Notes: a model not told the origin generated them from the letters alone. DNA of 64,000 bases from Rhodanobacter sp. L36 (GCF_009765755.1 NZ_LMUV01000011.1:971576-1035575), one strand, 5' to 3'. Positions 50,527 through 60,502 are shown, counted from the stretch's first letter. Numbers and translations: made by a program.

Positions 50527-53397
50527 TTACGCCTTGCGGTTCGCGATCTGCGAGCGACGTTCGCCGACCAGTCGCCCCCACGACGACGGCGGAATCCACC
50601 GGGCAACCCAGTTCGGCACCGACGGGCCGGGCATCGGCCGGGAAATCGAAAAGCCCTGCAATTGATGACAGCCCAGCGACGCCAGCAAATCGCCCTGCTC
50701 CGCCGTCTCCACACCTTCGGCGATCACCGTCTTGGCGAGCAGACGCGCCGTGGTGATGACGCCCGCAGCGATCGCCATATTGCGTTCGTCGCTGAGGATG
50801 TTCTTCACGAAGCTCTGATCGAGCTTGATGTGCTCGATGTCGAGTTGCTGGATGTGACTGAGCGACGCACTGCCGGTGCCGAAGTCGTCCAGCCCGACGC
50901 GGATGCCGCGACGGCGGCATTCTTCGATGACGATCTTGGCCCGCGCATGGTCCATCATCGGCCCGGTCTCGGTCACCTCGATGCCAAAGCCCACGTCCAT
51001 CACCTTCGGATAGCTTTCGAGCGCGGCATCGATGTCGCTGAAAAAAGCCGGATGCAGCAGGTGCCGTGTACTGATATTCACCGAGACCGGCAGCGACAGG
51101 CCATGGCGCATCCACGTCTGGCATTGTCGCAACGCCTCATCCAGCACGTAGCGCCCGATCGGCCGTGCCAGTTGCGGATCGTCCAGCACGTGCATGAAAT
51201 CCACGGGCTCGACCAGGCCCTCATCGGTGTCGTGCAGGCGAAGCAGCGCTTCCATGCCGGCCACGCCGTTCGATCCAGGCAGGCCATCGATATACACGAT
51301 CGGCTGGAACAACAGCTTCAGATGCGCGTGTTTCAAGGCCTGCGCAAACCGATCGCGCATGGCCTGCAGCCGAACCTGCTCCAACTCCATCGCCGGCTCG
51401 TACAGCGCGTCGCGATCCTTGCCGTCTTCCTTGGCGACATACATGGCGAGGTCGGCATGACGAACGAGCCCTTCGGCGTCGGAATCGTCCAGCGGATAAA
51501 GCGTCCAGCCGATGCTGGCCGAAAGATGAAGCTGCTCGTCCGCCAGATGGAACGGCGCGCGCAGTGCCTGCAAAACGCAGCGACTGATCACCTCCAGTTG
51601 CTCCCTGCTGTCCAGGCCGGGGATCACCAGCGCGAACTCGTCGCCACCGAAACGCGCGAGTACATCGGCCTCGCGCAACATGCCGAGAATGCGCGCCGAC
51701 GCCTCGGCCAGCACGCGATCTCCGCCGCCGTGACCGACCGTGTCGTTGACGTTCTTGAAGCGATCGAGATCCAGCACGCCGACCGCGAGCAATGAATGTT
51801 GCGCACCGGCGCGGCTGCGCGCCTGTTCAAGCAACTCGAACAGCAGTCGACGGTTCGGCAACCCGGTCACCACGTCATAGAACGCCAGCCGTTCAACCCG
51901 CGCCTCGTGCATTTTCTGTTCGGTGATGTCGCGCTGATGCCACAACCATCCTTGCGGCTCGTCGTCGATCGTGATCGGTGTGAAATCGCGCAGGAAGATG
52001 CGACCGTCGCTCATCGACACCTGGTCGCCACGAACCACTTCGTTGCGCGACAGGATCTGCTGAATCCGCTGCCACTCCTTTTCGGGGTGCTCGTAGATCG
52101 CTTTCAACCGCATGAACATATCGGCCATGGAAGAGCCTTCCAGTTCGGCAGGCGTTTCGGACAGCTTGAACAATTTGCAGAATGCATCGTTGGCGAATTT
52201 CACGCGGCCGTTTTGCGCCATCACCAGAATGCCGGCGTACTGGTTTGCGAGCACGGTCCGAAAATGCTGCAGGTTGAAACGCAAATCGCTCTCCGCCATC
52301 AGCCGCGCGGCACGCGCACGCTGCATCTGGATGCCCAGTCCCAATTCCACCGCCATCTCTGAGAACACCTGCGTCTCCACCGACGAGAACACGTGCGCGT
52401 TGGCGGCGCCCATCACGAGTACGCCGATCAGCGCGCCATCGACACGCAACGGCAACGCCAGCATGGAATGCAGATCGTGATTCACGCCGGAGAAGGGACG
52501 CGGCGCGGCGCCTCCGGGCTTCAACCTTTTCACGCTGGATTGTCCGCCGCGCATCGCGGTCATCACCGCGTCGTCCATGTGCGCGGGATCGAGCATGTCC
52601 AGGCTTGCTTCGATCGACGACGAATTCGTGCCGTCCTCGCATGCAGCGGTCCGCAGCGTGTTTGTCGCATGGCGGTCGAGAAGTCCGATCCATGCGGCTG
52701 GATAATCGCCGGTTTGACGCACCACGCGGCACGCATCAGCGAGCAGCCCTGGTTCGTCCACGCTGTGCGTGACCACCTTGACCATTTCGCTGAGCAGACG
52801 AAGCGCGCGTCGCTGGCGTGCTTCGTCACGCACCGACTGCAGCAGCAGTTTGCGTTGTTCGTGCGCTTCGAGTCCCAGCCCGATATTCGCCGCGGCCTGC
52901 CGAAGCAACTCGATCATCGCAGGTGAAAAAAAGCCGGCGTGCGCCGAGCGGATCACCAAGCCTGCTCGCACTTCGCCGAACTTCATCACCGGCACCGCGA
53001 TCGACGACATCACGTCGTGTCGCACATACGCCTGGCGAAATGGCTCGAGGCCCGCAAGATTGCGGACGTCCGTTTCCAGTTGCGGTGTTCCCTGCCAGAA
53101 CGACAGTTGCGCCAGTGCGAAGGGCAGCCGTTCTGGATAGATGTCCTGCATTCCTGGTGAAATTCTCGATGGCGCGATGCGCCGGAACATGCCGCTTTCG
53201 CGATCGACTTCGCCGATCATCACCAGCATCGCGCCGATGCGTCGCTGCAGTACTTCGATCACCGCTTCATAGAGAACCGCGGGGTCGAGCGAACGCACCA
53301 GCAACTGCCCGATGTCCGACAGCGCCGCGTAGAAGCTTTCGCCGGACGCGGCCACGCCTTGGTCGTCCCTGTTCGAGTTGTGATCCGGACTGCGCAT
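50527..53397 (-). CDS. GAF-GAF-PAS-GGDEF-EAL c-di-GMP signalling protein
   Basis: 956 residues without transmembrane helices. The order is GAF-like domains at about 25-185 and 200-360, PAS at about 375-495, GGDEF at about 505-660 and EAL at about 675-930. The cyclase motif is intact (RFGGDEF, 582-588) with an I-site RxxD (Arg575, Asp578). The EAL motif is GMEALLR (716-720), and EVTE, LDDFGTG, IKLDQ, AEGVET and QGFSISRP are preserved, so phosphodiesterase activity is plausible. The two sensor domains suggest control by a small ligand. It lies between a PIG-L gene and pilZ. Confidence 0.93.
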   Translation of the reverse strand: MRSPDHNSNRDDQGVAASGESFYAALSDIGQLLVRSLDPAVLYEAVIEVLQRRIGAMLVMIGEVDRESGMFRRIAPSRISPGMQDIYPERLPFALAQLSFWQGTPQLETDVRNLAGLEPFRQAYVRHDVMSSIAVPVMKFGEVRAGLVIRSAHAGFFSPAMIELLRQAAANIGLGLEAHEQRKLLLQSVRDEARQRRALRLLSEMVKVVTHSVDEPGLLADACRVVRQTGDYPAAWIGLLDRHATNTLRTAACEDGTNSSSIEASLDMLDPAHMDDAVMTAMRGGQSSVKRLKPGGAAPRPFSGVNHDLHSMLALPLRVDGALIGVLVMGAANAHVFSSVETQVFSEMAVELGLGIQMQRARAARLMAESDLRFNLQHFRTVLANQYAGILVMAQNGRVKFANDAFCKLFKLSETPAELEGSSMADMFMRLKAIYEHPEKEWQRIQQILSRNEVVRGDQVSMSDGRIFLRDFTPITIDDEPQGWLWHQRDITEQKMHEARVERLAFYDVVTGLPNRRLLFELLEQARSRAGAQHSLLAVGVLDLDRFKNVNDTVGHGGGDRVLAEASARILGMLREADVLARFGGDEFALVIPGLDSREQLEVISRCVLQALRAPFHLADEQLHLSASIGWTLYPLDDSDAEGLVRHADLAMYVAKEDGKDRDALYEPAMELEQVRLQAMRDRFAQALKHAHLKLLFQPIVYIDGLPGSNGVAGMEALLRLHDTDEGLVEPVDFMHVLDDPQLARPIGRYVLDEALRQCQTWMRHGLSLPVSVNISTRHLLHPAFFSDIDAALESYPKVMDVGFGIEVTETGPMMDHARAKIVIEECRRRGIRVGLDDFGTGSASLSHIQQLDIEHIKLDQSFVKNILSDERNMAIAAGVITTARLLAKTVIAEGVETAEQGDLLASLGCHQLQGFSISRPMPGPSVPNWVARWIPPSSWGRLVGERRSQIANRKA

Positions 53398-53528
53398 GCG
53401 AGCTGCTCTGACATCGATGACGTGCCCGGGACGAAGCCACCTCCAGGTGCGCCCACATCATCCCCCCTGCCGCAGAAACTAGCCCTGTCATCCACGTCGC
53501 GCAAGCCGCAAGCCATGGGCAAAACGCC

Positions 53529-54473
53529 CTATGCCTTTTGCCAGCCCCAGTGATCGAAGATCCAGAACGTACGCAGATCGGACGTCAGCTTGACGAAGCG
53601 CAGGCCGGGTTCTGCCGATGACGCATCGACGAGGTGATAGCTGCCGCGCTCGTCGCGCCGCAAGGGTGCATCCCGCCATGGCCAACTCTGCATGCCCGCA
53701 CGAGTGGCGATGTTCACGCGCAGCCATGGATGCATCCATGACGGCGGCTTCCAAGGCAACGCCGAAACAGGTGTGGTGAAAGAAACCGTGGCAAACCGCT
53801 CGGAGTCGCCGGCCAGCCGGTGCATGCGGCGGCCGCTCAGCGCCATCTGCGTGCGATGCGCGTCGAGCGCGGCCACCTTCCTTGCCTGCTGCTCTTTTGA
53901 CCCATGCAGTTCAATGTCCAGCAACTCGCGAGACCGCCCGTGGATCAGATACGTCCACTGCTCGGGCGCGTGATCGACACTAGCAAGCGCCAACCGAACC
54001 AGCACGTGCGCGGCTCCGTGATCCGGATGGCGATCATCGATCGAAGGCATGACGACAAGGTTGGGGCGGTAAGCCTCGATCGCCTCGGCCATCGACGCCA
54101 CGGCCTGCCCCCCGCGATGCATCAACACATCGGTGAGGCCCATGTCGGGCCAGCCCATCGATTGAAGCGACGACGCGGAAACATCCAGTCGCTGCATCGC
54201 CAGCGCGACCTCGGCATGCCTGCGTTTGCCCCAGCGCCGTCGTTCGGCAATGCCGATATGCCAGCGTCGTTCCATCCATCGCTGCGGCCACGGATTGTTG
54301 TCGCCATCGGTCAGCAACACGATGCGCACGTTGCCACCAGCGGCACGCACCTGCTGAATCAGCAACCCCGTCGCGATCGTTTCGTCATCCGGATGTGGTG
54401 CAATGACCAGCAGTCGTGTCGCTGCGGAAAAAACAGGCGCCGTGGTGCGAGCATTCGCAGACGCCTTGCTCAT
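53529..54473 (-). CDS. PIG-L family deacetylase
   Basis: 314 residues from ATG 54473 (MSKASANARTTAPVF). LmbE-like zinc hydrolase with AHPDDE-type motif APHPDDETIATGLL (HPDDE at 27-31) and the second metal site HPDHGAAH. The C-terminal about 100 residues hold no recognised motif. Family members deacetylate N-acetylglucosaminyl groups in envelope or small-thiol pathways; the substrate here is unknown. It lies 10 bases after holB, so it is probably in the same transcript, and upstream of the GGDEF-EAL gene. Confidence 0.85.
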   Translation of the reverse strand: MSKASANARTTAPVFSAATRLLVIAPHPDDETIATGLLIQQVRAAGGNVRIVLLTDGDNNPWPQRWMERRWHIGIAERRRWGKRRHAEVALAMQRLDVSASSLQSMGWPDMGLTDVLMHRGGQAVASMAEAIEAYRPNLVVMPSIDDRHPDHGAAHVLVRLALASVDHAPEQWTYLIHGRSRELLDIELHGSKEQQARKVAALDAHRTQMALSGRRMHRLAGDSERFATVSFTTPVSALPWKPPSWMHPWLRVNIATRAGMQSWPWRDAPLRRDERGSYHLVDASSAEPGLRFVKLTSDLRTFWIFDHWGWQKA

Positions 54474-54483
54474 GGCGGAAACA

Positions 54484-55419
54484 TCAACGCCACTGCGCCA
54501 GCAATTCAAGCAGAAGAAGATCGCCGCGCAACGGACCTCGCAGACTTTCGCGCGTTCGATTGACCGCGTGATACCACTGCCCGAGCATTTCTTCGTCGAG
54601 CGCGCTGGCCATCGGTCCGGAACCGCCATCTGCGCGGGCTTTCAGTTCATCAGCCGCGGCTTGCGCGGCAAACCACAGGCGTTGTGCGGGCTGGTTGTCG
54701 AGCCAGCGTTTGACCACTTCCATCGTCTGGCCACGACCGGCCGCCAGCGCCGCCAGATCCTTGCGAACTTCCAGACGCTGATCGAGCGCGCCTTCGGCCG
54801 CCCACGAACGCGCCAGCCCGGGGTTTCCACCGGCAGCATCGAGCGCAGCTTTTGCATCGCGCACACCCTCGGCCTGCAGCCATGCGAGCGCTTCGTCAGC
54901 GATCGGCAATGGAAATTCGATTCGCTGGCAGCGACTGCGAATGGTCTGCGGCAATCGCCACGGCGCATCGGCCAGCAGGATCAGCAACGTCTGTGTGGAC
55001 GGTTCCTCAAGCGTTTTCAGCAGCGCATTCGCAGCAGCCATGTTCATAGCATCGGCGGGATCGATGGTGGCCACCTGCCATCCGCCGAACTGGCTGCGCA
55101 TGGCGAGCCGCGTTGAGAGTTCGCGAATCTGATCCACCACGATTTCCGCGCGCTGCACGCCGTCCTTGCGCAGGCCGAAACTCAACCCGATCAAATCCGG
55201 ATGCGAGCCAGCTGCTACCAGCAGGCAATTGCGACAGTGTCCGCAGGCATCGCCGTTCACCGGCGTCTGACACAACAGCCCGCCAATGAAACGCGTGATG
55301 AAAGCCCGCTTGCCCAGACCCGTCGGCCCGCACACGAGCAGCGCGTGCGGCAACGCATCGCGCTCCCGTCGCGCCTGCAACCGCGTCCAGTGCTCGGCAT
55401 GCCAGGGCAAGGTGCTCAC
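54484..55419 (-). CDS. holB: DNA polymerase III subunit delta'
   Basis: Clamp-loader subunit. 311 residues from GTG 55419, overlapping the tmk stop by GTGA. AAA+ fold with P-loop-like CGPTGLGKRAF, the zinc module CGHCRNCLL (with an earlier Cys in LLCQTP) and the SRC-like ADAPWRLPQTIRSRCQRIEF. The C-terminal third is less conserved. The longer frame to 55770 lies on top of tmk and is rejected. The tmk-holB order is standard in gammaproteobacteria. Confidence 0.93.
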   Translation of the reverse strand: MSTLPWHAEHWTRLQARRERDALPHALLVCGPTGLGKRAFITRFIGGLLCQTPVNGDACGHCRNCLLVAAGSHPDLIGLSFGLRKDGVQRAEIVVDQIRELSTRLAMRSQFGGWQVATIDPADAMNMAAANALLKTLEEPSTQTLLILLADAPWRLPQTIRSRCQRIEFPLPIADEALAWLQAEGVRDAKAALDAAGGNPGLARSWAAEGALDQRLEVRKDLAALAAGRGQTMEVVKRWLDNQPAQRLWFAAQAAADELKARADGGSGPMASALDEEMLGQWYHAVNRTRESLRGPLRGDLLLLELLAQWR

Positions 55420-56057
55420 GATCGCGTTTCCACGACGAGCGATGAAAGCGCACGTGTGGCATCGGCGAGCACATCGGCTGGGCTGCGACTCGCGTCGATC
55501 ACGTGGAAGCGCGATGGCTCGGCGGCGGCGCGCGCGCGATAACTCGCTCGAACGCGCTCGAAGAACGCATCGGTCTCCACTTCGATGCGGTCGGCATCGC
55601 CGCGTCCGCTCGCGCGGGCGCGACCGATCGCCACGGGCACATCCAGCAGCAAGGTCAAATCGGGAACGACGCCTTTGCACGCCCAGCGTTCGAGCTCGGC
55701 GATGCGTTGCAACGGTTGGCCACGACCACCGCCCTGATACGCATAACTCGCATCGGCGAAACGATCGCAAAGAATCCAGCGGCCCTCGCTCAACGTCGGT
55801 TCGATCACTTCGCGCACGAGCTGCGCGCGCGAGGCGAACATCAGCAGCAGTTCGGTTTCGGCAGCAAGGCCTTTCTGCGCAGGATCGAGCACGATGCCAC
55901 GCACCGCTTCGCCCAACGCGGTGCCACCGGGTTCGCGCGTTTGCACGAGGTCGATGCCATGGCTTTCGATGTACTCACGAAGCCCGGCGAGCAAGGTGCT
56001 TTTGCCGGCGCCTTCGCCACCTTCGAGGCTGATGAATTTTCCGCGCGTCGAAGTCAC
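55416..56057 (-). CDS. tmk: Thymidylate kinase
   Basis: Phosphorylates dTMP to dTDP. 213 residues from GTG 56057, which overlaps the mltG stop by GTGA; an ATG at 56081 would add eight residues. P-loop GGEGAGKST, the DR[YF] motif in LCDRFADASYAYQGGGRGQ, and LID-like RGDADRIE are visible. TREPGGT contributes to the active site. It is in a tight mltG-tmk-holB unit with coupled junctions on both sides. Confidence 0.95.
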   Translation of the reverse strand: MTSTRGKFISLEGGEGAGKSTLLAGLREYIESHGIDLVQTREPGGTALGEAVRGIVLDPAQKGLAAETELLLMFASRAQLVREVIEPTLSEGRWILCDRFADASYAYQGGGRGQPLQRIAELERWACKGVVPDLTLLLDVPVAIGRARASGRGDADRIEVETDAFFERVRASYRARAAAEPSRFHVIDASRSPADVLADATRALSSLVVETRS

Positions 56058-57091
56058 TGGCAATGTTTCCGTTGATAGCAATCGACATTGCGATTGTGTT
56101 CTTCGAGCGTGCTGGAGAACACATGCTCACCGTTGCCGCGCGCCACGAAATACAAGTCCGTGCCCGCGGCCGGATGTAGCGCAGCCATCAGCGCCGGCTT
56201 GCCCGGAAGCGCAATCGGCGTCGGCGGCAAACCCGCGCGCGTGTATGTGTTGTAGGGCGTGTCGGTGGTGAGGTCGCTTTTGTGGATATTGCCCAGATAC
56301 GACGCGCCCATGCCGTAGATCACACTCGGGTCGGTCTGCAGCAGCATGTGGTTTTCAAGGCGTCGCACGAACACGCCGGCAATGCGCGCACGCTCGTCGG
56401 CCCGGCCGGTTTCCTTCTCCACGATGGAGGCGAGGATCAGCGCATCGTACGGCGTGGCCAGCGGCAGATTCTTGTCGCGCGCCGGCCAAAGCGCATCGAG
56501 TGTCTTGCTCATGTCGGCATGCGCGCGTTTGAGGATGTCCAGGTCACCATCGCCTTTCACATAGGCATAGGTTTCCGGGAGAAAGCGGCCTTCCGGCGCG
56601 TCGCCGGGGGAGCCTATTTTCTGCATGATCGCTGCGTCGTCCAAACCGGCGCTGTCGTGACGCAACTTGTCTGCCTGCGACAGCGCCTGTCGAAGTTCGG
56701 CGAAGCTCCAGCCGTCGACGATGGTGAAATTGCGTTGCAGGACTTTGCCCGCGGCCATGTTGGCAAGCAGCTGTCGCGGCGTGATGCCGATGTCCAGCGC
56801 GTATTCACCCGCGTGCAGCCGGTCGGCGACGCGCATCTGCTCGGCCAGCAGTCGCCAGTAGATCGGGTTAGCGTGCGTGACGCCACGCTCACGCAGCTCA
56901 CCGACGATATTGCGGAAACTGGTACCGCGTCCGACGTCGACGCTACCGCCTTGCACGGAAATATCGAGCGGCGCGCGACTGAAACGGTTGAACTCGTTCC
57001 AGCCATAGAACAGCGCGCCGACAATCGCCAGCAGCACGACGACAACCAGCATGCGCGACAGCGCACGTCCGTGCATCGATTTGCGATTCAT
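56054..57091 (-). CDS. mltG: Endolytic peptidoglycan transglycosylase MltG
   Basis: 345 residues from ATG 57091, overlapping pabC by ATGA. One N-terminal transmembrane helix (LVVVVLLAIVGALFYGW, about 14-30), a LysM-like region and the YceG/MltG catalytic domain. The catalytic glutamate is Glu225 in ASIVEKETGRADERARIAGVF; LLQTDPSVIYG and PYNTYTRAGLPPTPI follow. It cuts nascent glycan strands and limits their length. The fab-pabC-mltG-tmk-holB order is conserved in gammaproteobacteria. Confidence 0.95.
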   Translation of the reverse strand: MNRKSMHGRALSRMLVVVVLLAIVGALFYGWNEFNRFSRAPLDISVQGGSVDVGRGTSFRNIVGELRERGVTHANPIYWRLLAEQMRVADRLHAGEYALDIGITPRQLLANMAAGKVLQRNFTIVDGWSFAELRQALSQADKLRHDSAGLDDAAIMQKIGSPGDAPEGRFLPETYAYVKGDGDLDILKRAHADMSKTLDALWPARDKNLPLATPYDALILASIVEKETGRADERARIAGVFVRRLENHMLLQTDPSVIYGMGASYLGNIHKSDLTTDTPYNTYTRAGLPPTPIALPGKPALMAALHPAAGTDLYFVARGNGEHVFSSTLEEHNRNVDCYQRKHCQ

Positions 57092-57915
57092 CCAGCCTGC
57101 TCCATCGAAAATCCCAGGTTGCGCCAATGTCGTTGAAGCGTTCGCGTTGTCGGACCCGGCGCATAGGCAACTTCATTCAGCGAACGAACCGGCAGGATGC
57201 CGCGTACGCTCGAACTGAGAAAGACCTCACGCGCGCCATGCAGCGCGTCGAGCGTCATGTCGCACACATGCACGTGCGGCAGTGTCGCCAGAATTTCCGC
57301 ACGCGCCACCCCCGCCACGCCGCAACGTTCCAGTGAAGGCGTCGTCAGCACGCCATCGATCACCACGAACAGGTTGGCCATGGTCGCCGAAATCACACGG
57401 TCGTGCATGTCGCGCAACAGGCCTTCGCCGATATCCAGAGCGTTCCACTCGGCACGGGCCAGCACCTGTTCCAGCCGATTCAAATGCTTGATCCCGGCCA
57501 ACAACGGTTGTTCGGAAAGATGAACCTCACACACACGCATGCGAACGCCATCGTCGTGAACGGCCTGATCGAACGTCGGCGGATCGAAAGCCGCAACCAC
57601 TCGCGTAACCTGCGGCATCGACGGCGGCGCATAACCGCGCGGGCCCGTCCCGCGCGTCAGCGTGATGCGAACCACGGCGTGCAGCATGCCTTGCACAACT
57701 GTTCGCGCTTCTTGTTGCAGAACTGATGTATCGGGCACCGGTAGCGAGAGGCGACGACAACCATCGTCGAGTCGTTGCATGTGGCGCTTCCATAGCGGCG
57801 CAACATCGCCGACGAAGCGAATGGTCTCGAACAATCCGTCGCCATAGCTCAAGCCACGGTCGAGCGCGGAAACGGAATCTTTTGATTCCCCGTTGACCAA
57901 CATGCGCACCGACAT
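57088..57915 (-). CDS. pabC: 4-amino-4-deoxychorismate lyase
   Basis: PLP enzyme that splits aminodeoxychorismate into p-aminobenzoate and pyruvate for folate. 275 residues. Fold class IV aminotransferase-like, with LDRGLSYGDGLFETIRF near the start, the PLP lysine in AGIKHLNRLEQVLARAEW and TMANLFVVIDG. Start overlaps the pabB stop by one base (TGATG). It is adjacent to pabB here, so both steps of PABA synthesis are coupled. Confidence 0.92.
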   Translation of the reverse strand: MSVRMLVNGESKDSVSALDRGLSYGDGLFETIRFVGDVAPLWKRHMQRLDDGCRRLSLPVPDTSVLQQEARTVVQGMLHAVVRITLTRGTGPRGYAPPSMPQVTRVVAAFDPPTFDQAVHDDGVRMRVCEVHLSEQPLLAGIKHLNRLEQVLARAEWNALDIGEGLLRDMHDRVISATMANLFVVIDGVLTTPSLERCGVAGVARAEILATLPHVHVCDMTLDALHGAREVFLSSSVRGILPVRSLNEVAYAPGPTTRTLQRHWRNLGFSMEQAG

Positions 57916-59261
57916 CAGTCCGGCACTCCCAGCGCGCGCAGCAGACCGCGCGCCTTGGCGCGAGTTTCGTCCAGCTCCAGCGCCGCCACCGAATCGGCGA
58001 CGATGCCCGCACCGGCACGAAGACTCACTTCATCGCCGGTGAGCGTCAGCGTGCGTATGAGGATGTTGAGATCGAGATCGCCATTGCGATCGAGATAGCC
58101 CAGCGCGCCGGTATAGGCGCCGCGTGGAGCATCTTCGAGATTGGCGATGATTTCCATGCAGCGCACCTTGGGGCAACCGGTGATGGTTCCGCCGGGAAAC
58201 GTGGCGGCGATGATTTCGCCCGGCGTTACGTCGGCGCGCAGGCGGCCCCGTACATTGGAGACGATATGGTGAACATGCGCGTAACTTTCCACCACCATCA
58301 GCTCGTCCACCACGACACTGCCCGGCACACAGACGCGACCAAGGTCGTTGCGTTCGAGATCGATCAGCATGACGTGCTCGGCACGTTCCTTCGGATGCGC
58401 GCTCAACTCGCGAATGCGCGCGAGTTCGTCATCGCCAGGCAATCTCGGGCGTGTGCCGGCGATGGGCCGCGTCTGCGCGACGCCGTTGCGCACTTCCACC
58501 AGTCGCTCCGGCGACGAGCTCACCACCGACCATCCCGGCTGTTGCAGCAGTCCGGCAAATGGTGCGGGATTCGCCTCGCGCAGCACCGAGTACAACGACG
58601 CCGGCGAGACGGCTTGCGGATAACGCGCATGCCATGCCCGCGAAAGATTGACCTGGAAGATGTCGCCATCGCGCAGGTGTTCGTGAATGCGATCGACGCC
58701 GTCGAGGAACAACGCAGGTGCGTCTTCGTTCCATTCTTTCAGTACAGGTAGCGAAGGAATAGAAGGTGTCGCCGAAAGACCGGCTTCCATCTCGTCGAGC
58801 AATTCTTCGCAGCCCGCTTCGGCCACGAGGATCGTGCAGTCGTTGGCGTGATCGACAATCACCGCCGCGGGACAACGCAAGGCCAACGCTACAGGCAGAA
58901 CGGGGGAAGATTGAAGATGCAGCGTCGGTTCGATCTGCGCCGCCAGTTCGTACGCCAGCAGCAACACCCAGCCGCCGTGGAAAGGCAGATCGTCGTCGGA
59001 GGCCGACAGCCGTTCCGCCCGCCACGCCGCATCAAGCGCGTCGAGGAAGCGGCCTTCGACAAGGCTTGCCGCGCTGTCAACTAGACGTCCATCTGCGTAT
59101 AGCGTGAGGCTGTCGCGCGGAAGCGCGAACAGGATGTCGAAGCGCGATTGCGCCGTGCCGCGCACCACACTTTCAAGCAGGCACGGATAGCGTTGCGGAA
59201 AAGCAGCGGCCGGCGCGAGAAGATCGCGCCGGCCGCTCAGGATACGCCGATGGCAGGTCAC
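57915..59261 (-). CDS. pabB: Aminodeoxychorismate synthase component I
   Basis: 448 residues from GTG 59261, two bases after the fabF stop; the frame is open to 59378 but overlaps fabF. The chorismate-binding fold is complete: DIFQVNLSRAW, SPERLVEV, GGTITGCPKVRCMEII and a C-terminal RAGAGIVADS. It makes aminodeoxychorismate with a PabA glutaminase encoded elsewhere. The PIKGT motif of E. coli PabB, whose lysine attacks chorismate, reads PIAGT here (266-270, Ala268), as in anthranilate synthase. Overall similarity and linkage to pabC still favour PabB. Confidence 0.85.
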   Translation of the reverse strand: MTCHRRILSGRRDLLAPAAAFPQRYPCLLESVVRGTAQSRFDILFALPRDSLTLYADGRLVDSAASLVEGRFLDALDAAWRAERLSASDDDLPFHGGWVLLLAYELAAQIEPTLHLQSSPVLPVALALRCPAAVIVDHANDCTILVAEAGCEELLDEMEAGLSATPSIPSLPVLKEWNEDAPALFLDGVDRIHEHLRDGDIFQVNLSRAWHARYPQAVSPASLYSVLREANPAPFAGLLQQPGWSVVSSSPERLVEVRNGVAQTRPIAGTRPRLPGDDELARIRELSAHPKERAEHVMLIDLERNDLGRVCVPGSVVVDELMVVESYAHVHHIVSNVRGRLRADVTPGEIIAATFPGGTITGCPKVRCMEIIANLEDAPRGAYTGALGYLDRNGDLDLNILIRTLTLTGDEVSLRAGAGIVADSVAALELDETRAKARGLLRALGVPD

Positions 59262-59263
59262 GC

Positions 59264-60502
59264 TCAGACGCGACGGAACGCCAGCGTGCCGTTGGTGCCG
59301 CCGAAGCCGAACGAGTTGGAAATGGCCACGTCGAACTTCGCATCGCGTGCGGTGTGCGGCACGAAATCCAGGTCGCAACCTTCGCTCGGCTCGTCGAGGT
59401 TGATCGTCGGCGGCAACACCTGATCACGCAGCGCGAGGATGGTGAAGATCGCCTCGACGCCGCCGGCTGCACCGAGCAGATGCCCGGTCGTCGACTTGGT
59501 CGAACTCATCGCCAGCTTGTACGCATGATCGCCGAAGACCGTCTTGGCGGCCATCACTTCGCCCAGATCGCCCAGTGGCGTGGAGGTGCCGTGCGCATTG
59601 ATGTACTGCACGTCGGTCGTGTTGAGCTTGGCGTCGTTCAGGGTGGCCAGCATGCAACGCGCTGCACCCTCACCACCCTCGCTCGGCGCCGTCATGTGAT
59701 ACGCATCGCCGCTCATGCCGAACCCGACCAGCTCGGCATAGATGCGCGCGCCGCGCGCCTTGGCCATTTCGTATTCTTCGAGCATCAGCACGCCGGAGCC
59801 GTCGGACAACACGAATCCGTCGCGATCCTTGTCCCACGGACGGCTGGCCTTGGTCGGCTCGTCGTTGCGAGTCGACATGGCCTTGGCCGAACAGAAGCCC
59901 GCCATTGCAGTGCCTGTCGTGGCGAACTCGGCGCCGCCGGCGATCATCGCGTCGGCATCGCCGTACTGGATCATTCGCGCGGCCAGGCCGATATTGTGCG
60001 CACCCGTGGTGCATGCAGTGACACAGGCGATGTTCGGACCCTTCAGACCGAACATGATCGACAACTGGCCAGAGACCATGTTGATGATCGAACTGGGCAC
60101 GTAGAACGGCGACACGCGGCGCGGGCCCTTCGCGTTCAATTCCAGCGTGGTCGCTTCGATCGTGTAGAGACCGCCAATGCCTGCACCCACGGCCACGCCG
60201 ATACGCGGTGCATTCTCCTCGGTGATTTCGAGCCCGGAATCGCGCAGCGCCTGTGTGCCGGCGGCGACACCGTAGTGGATGAAGGGATCCATCTTCTTGA
60301 CGTCTTTCGCCGCCATCCATTGAGCAGGATCGAAATCACGCACTTGTCCGGCGATACGCGTGGCGTATGCGGAGGCGTCGAAATGAGTCACCGGGCCGAT
60401 ACCACTTTCGCCCTTGATGACGTGATCCCAGGCGGTGGCGATATCGTTGCCGACCGACGAGATGATGCCCATGCCGGTCACTACCACGCGTCGCTTGCTC
60501 AT
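59264..60502 (-). CDS. fabF: 3-oxoacyl-ACP synthase II
   Basis: Condenses malonyl-ACP with growing acyl-ACP; KAS II also sets membrane fluidity by elongating C16:1. 412 residues from ATG 60502 ([18 protein letters not shown]). Catalytic Cys164 in [11 protein letters not shown], His304 in [11 protein letters not shown] and His341 in [12 protein letters not shown] are intact. It lies 262 bases after acpP, with a possible attenuator between them, and directly before pabB. Confidence 0.96.
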   Translation of the reverse strand: MSKRRVVVTGMGIISSVGNDIATAWDHVIKGESGIGPVTHFDASAYATRIAGQVRDFDPAQWMAAKDVKKMDPFIHYGVAAGTQALRDSGLEITEENAPRIGVAVGAGIGGLYTIEATTLELNAKGPRRVSPFYVPSSIINMVSGQLSIMFGLKGPNIACVTACTTGAHNIGLAARMIQYGDADAMIAGGAEFATTGTAMAGFCSAKAMSTRNDEPTKASRPWDKDRDGFVLSDGSGVLMLEEYEMAKARGARIYAELVGFGMSGDAYHMTAPSEGGEGAARCMLATLNDAKLNTTDVQYINAHGTSTPLGDLGEVMAAKTVFGDHAYKLAMSSTKSTTGHLLGAAGGVEAIFTILALRDQVLPPTINLDEPSEGCDLDFVPHTARDAKFDVAISNSFGFGGTNGTLAFRRV

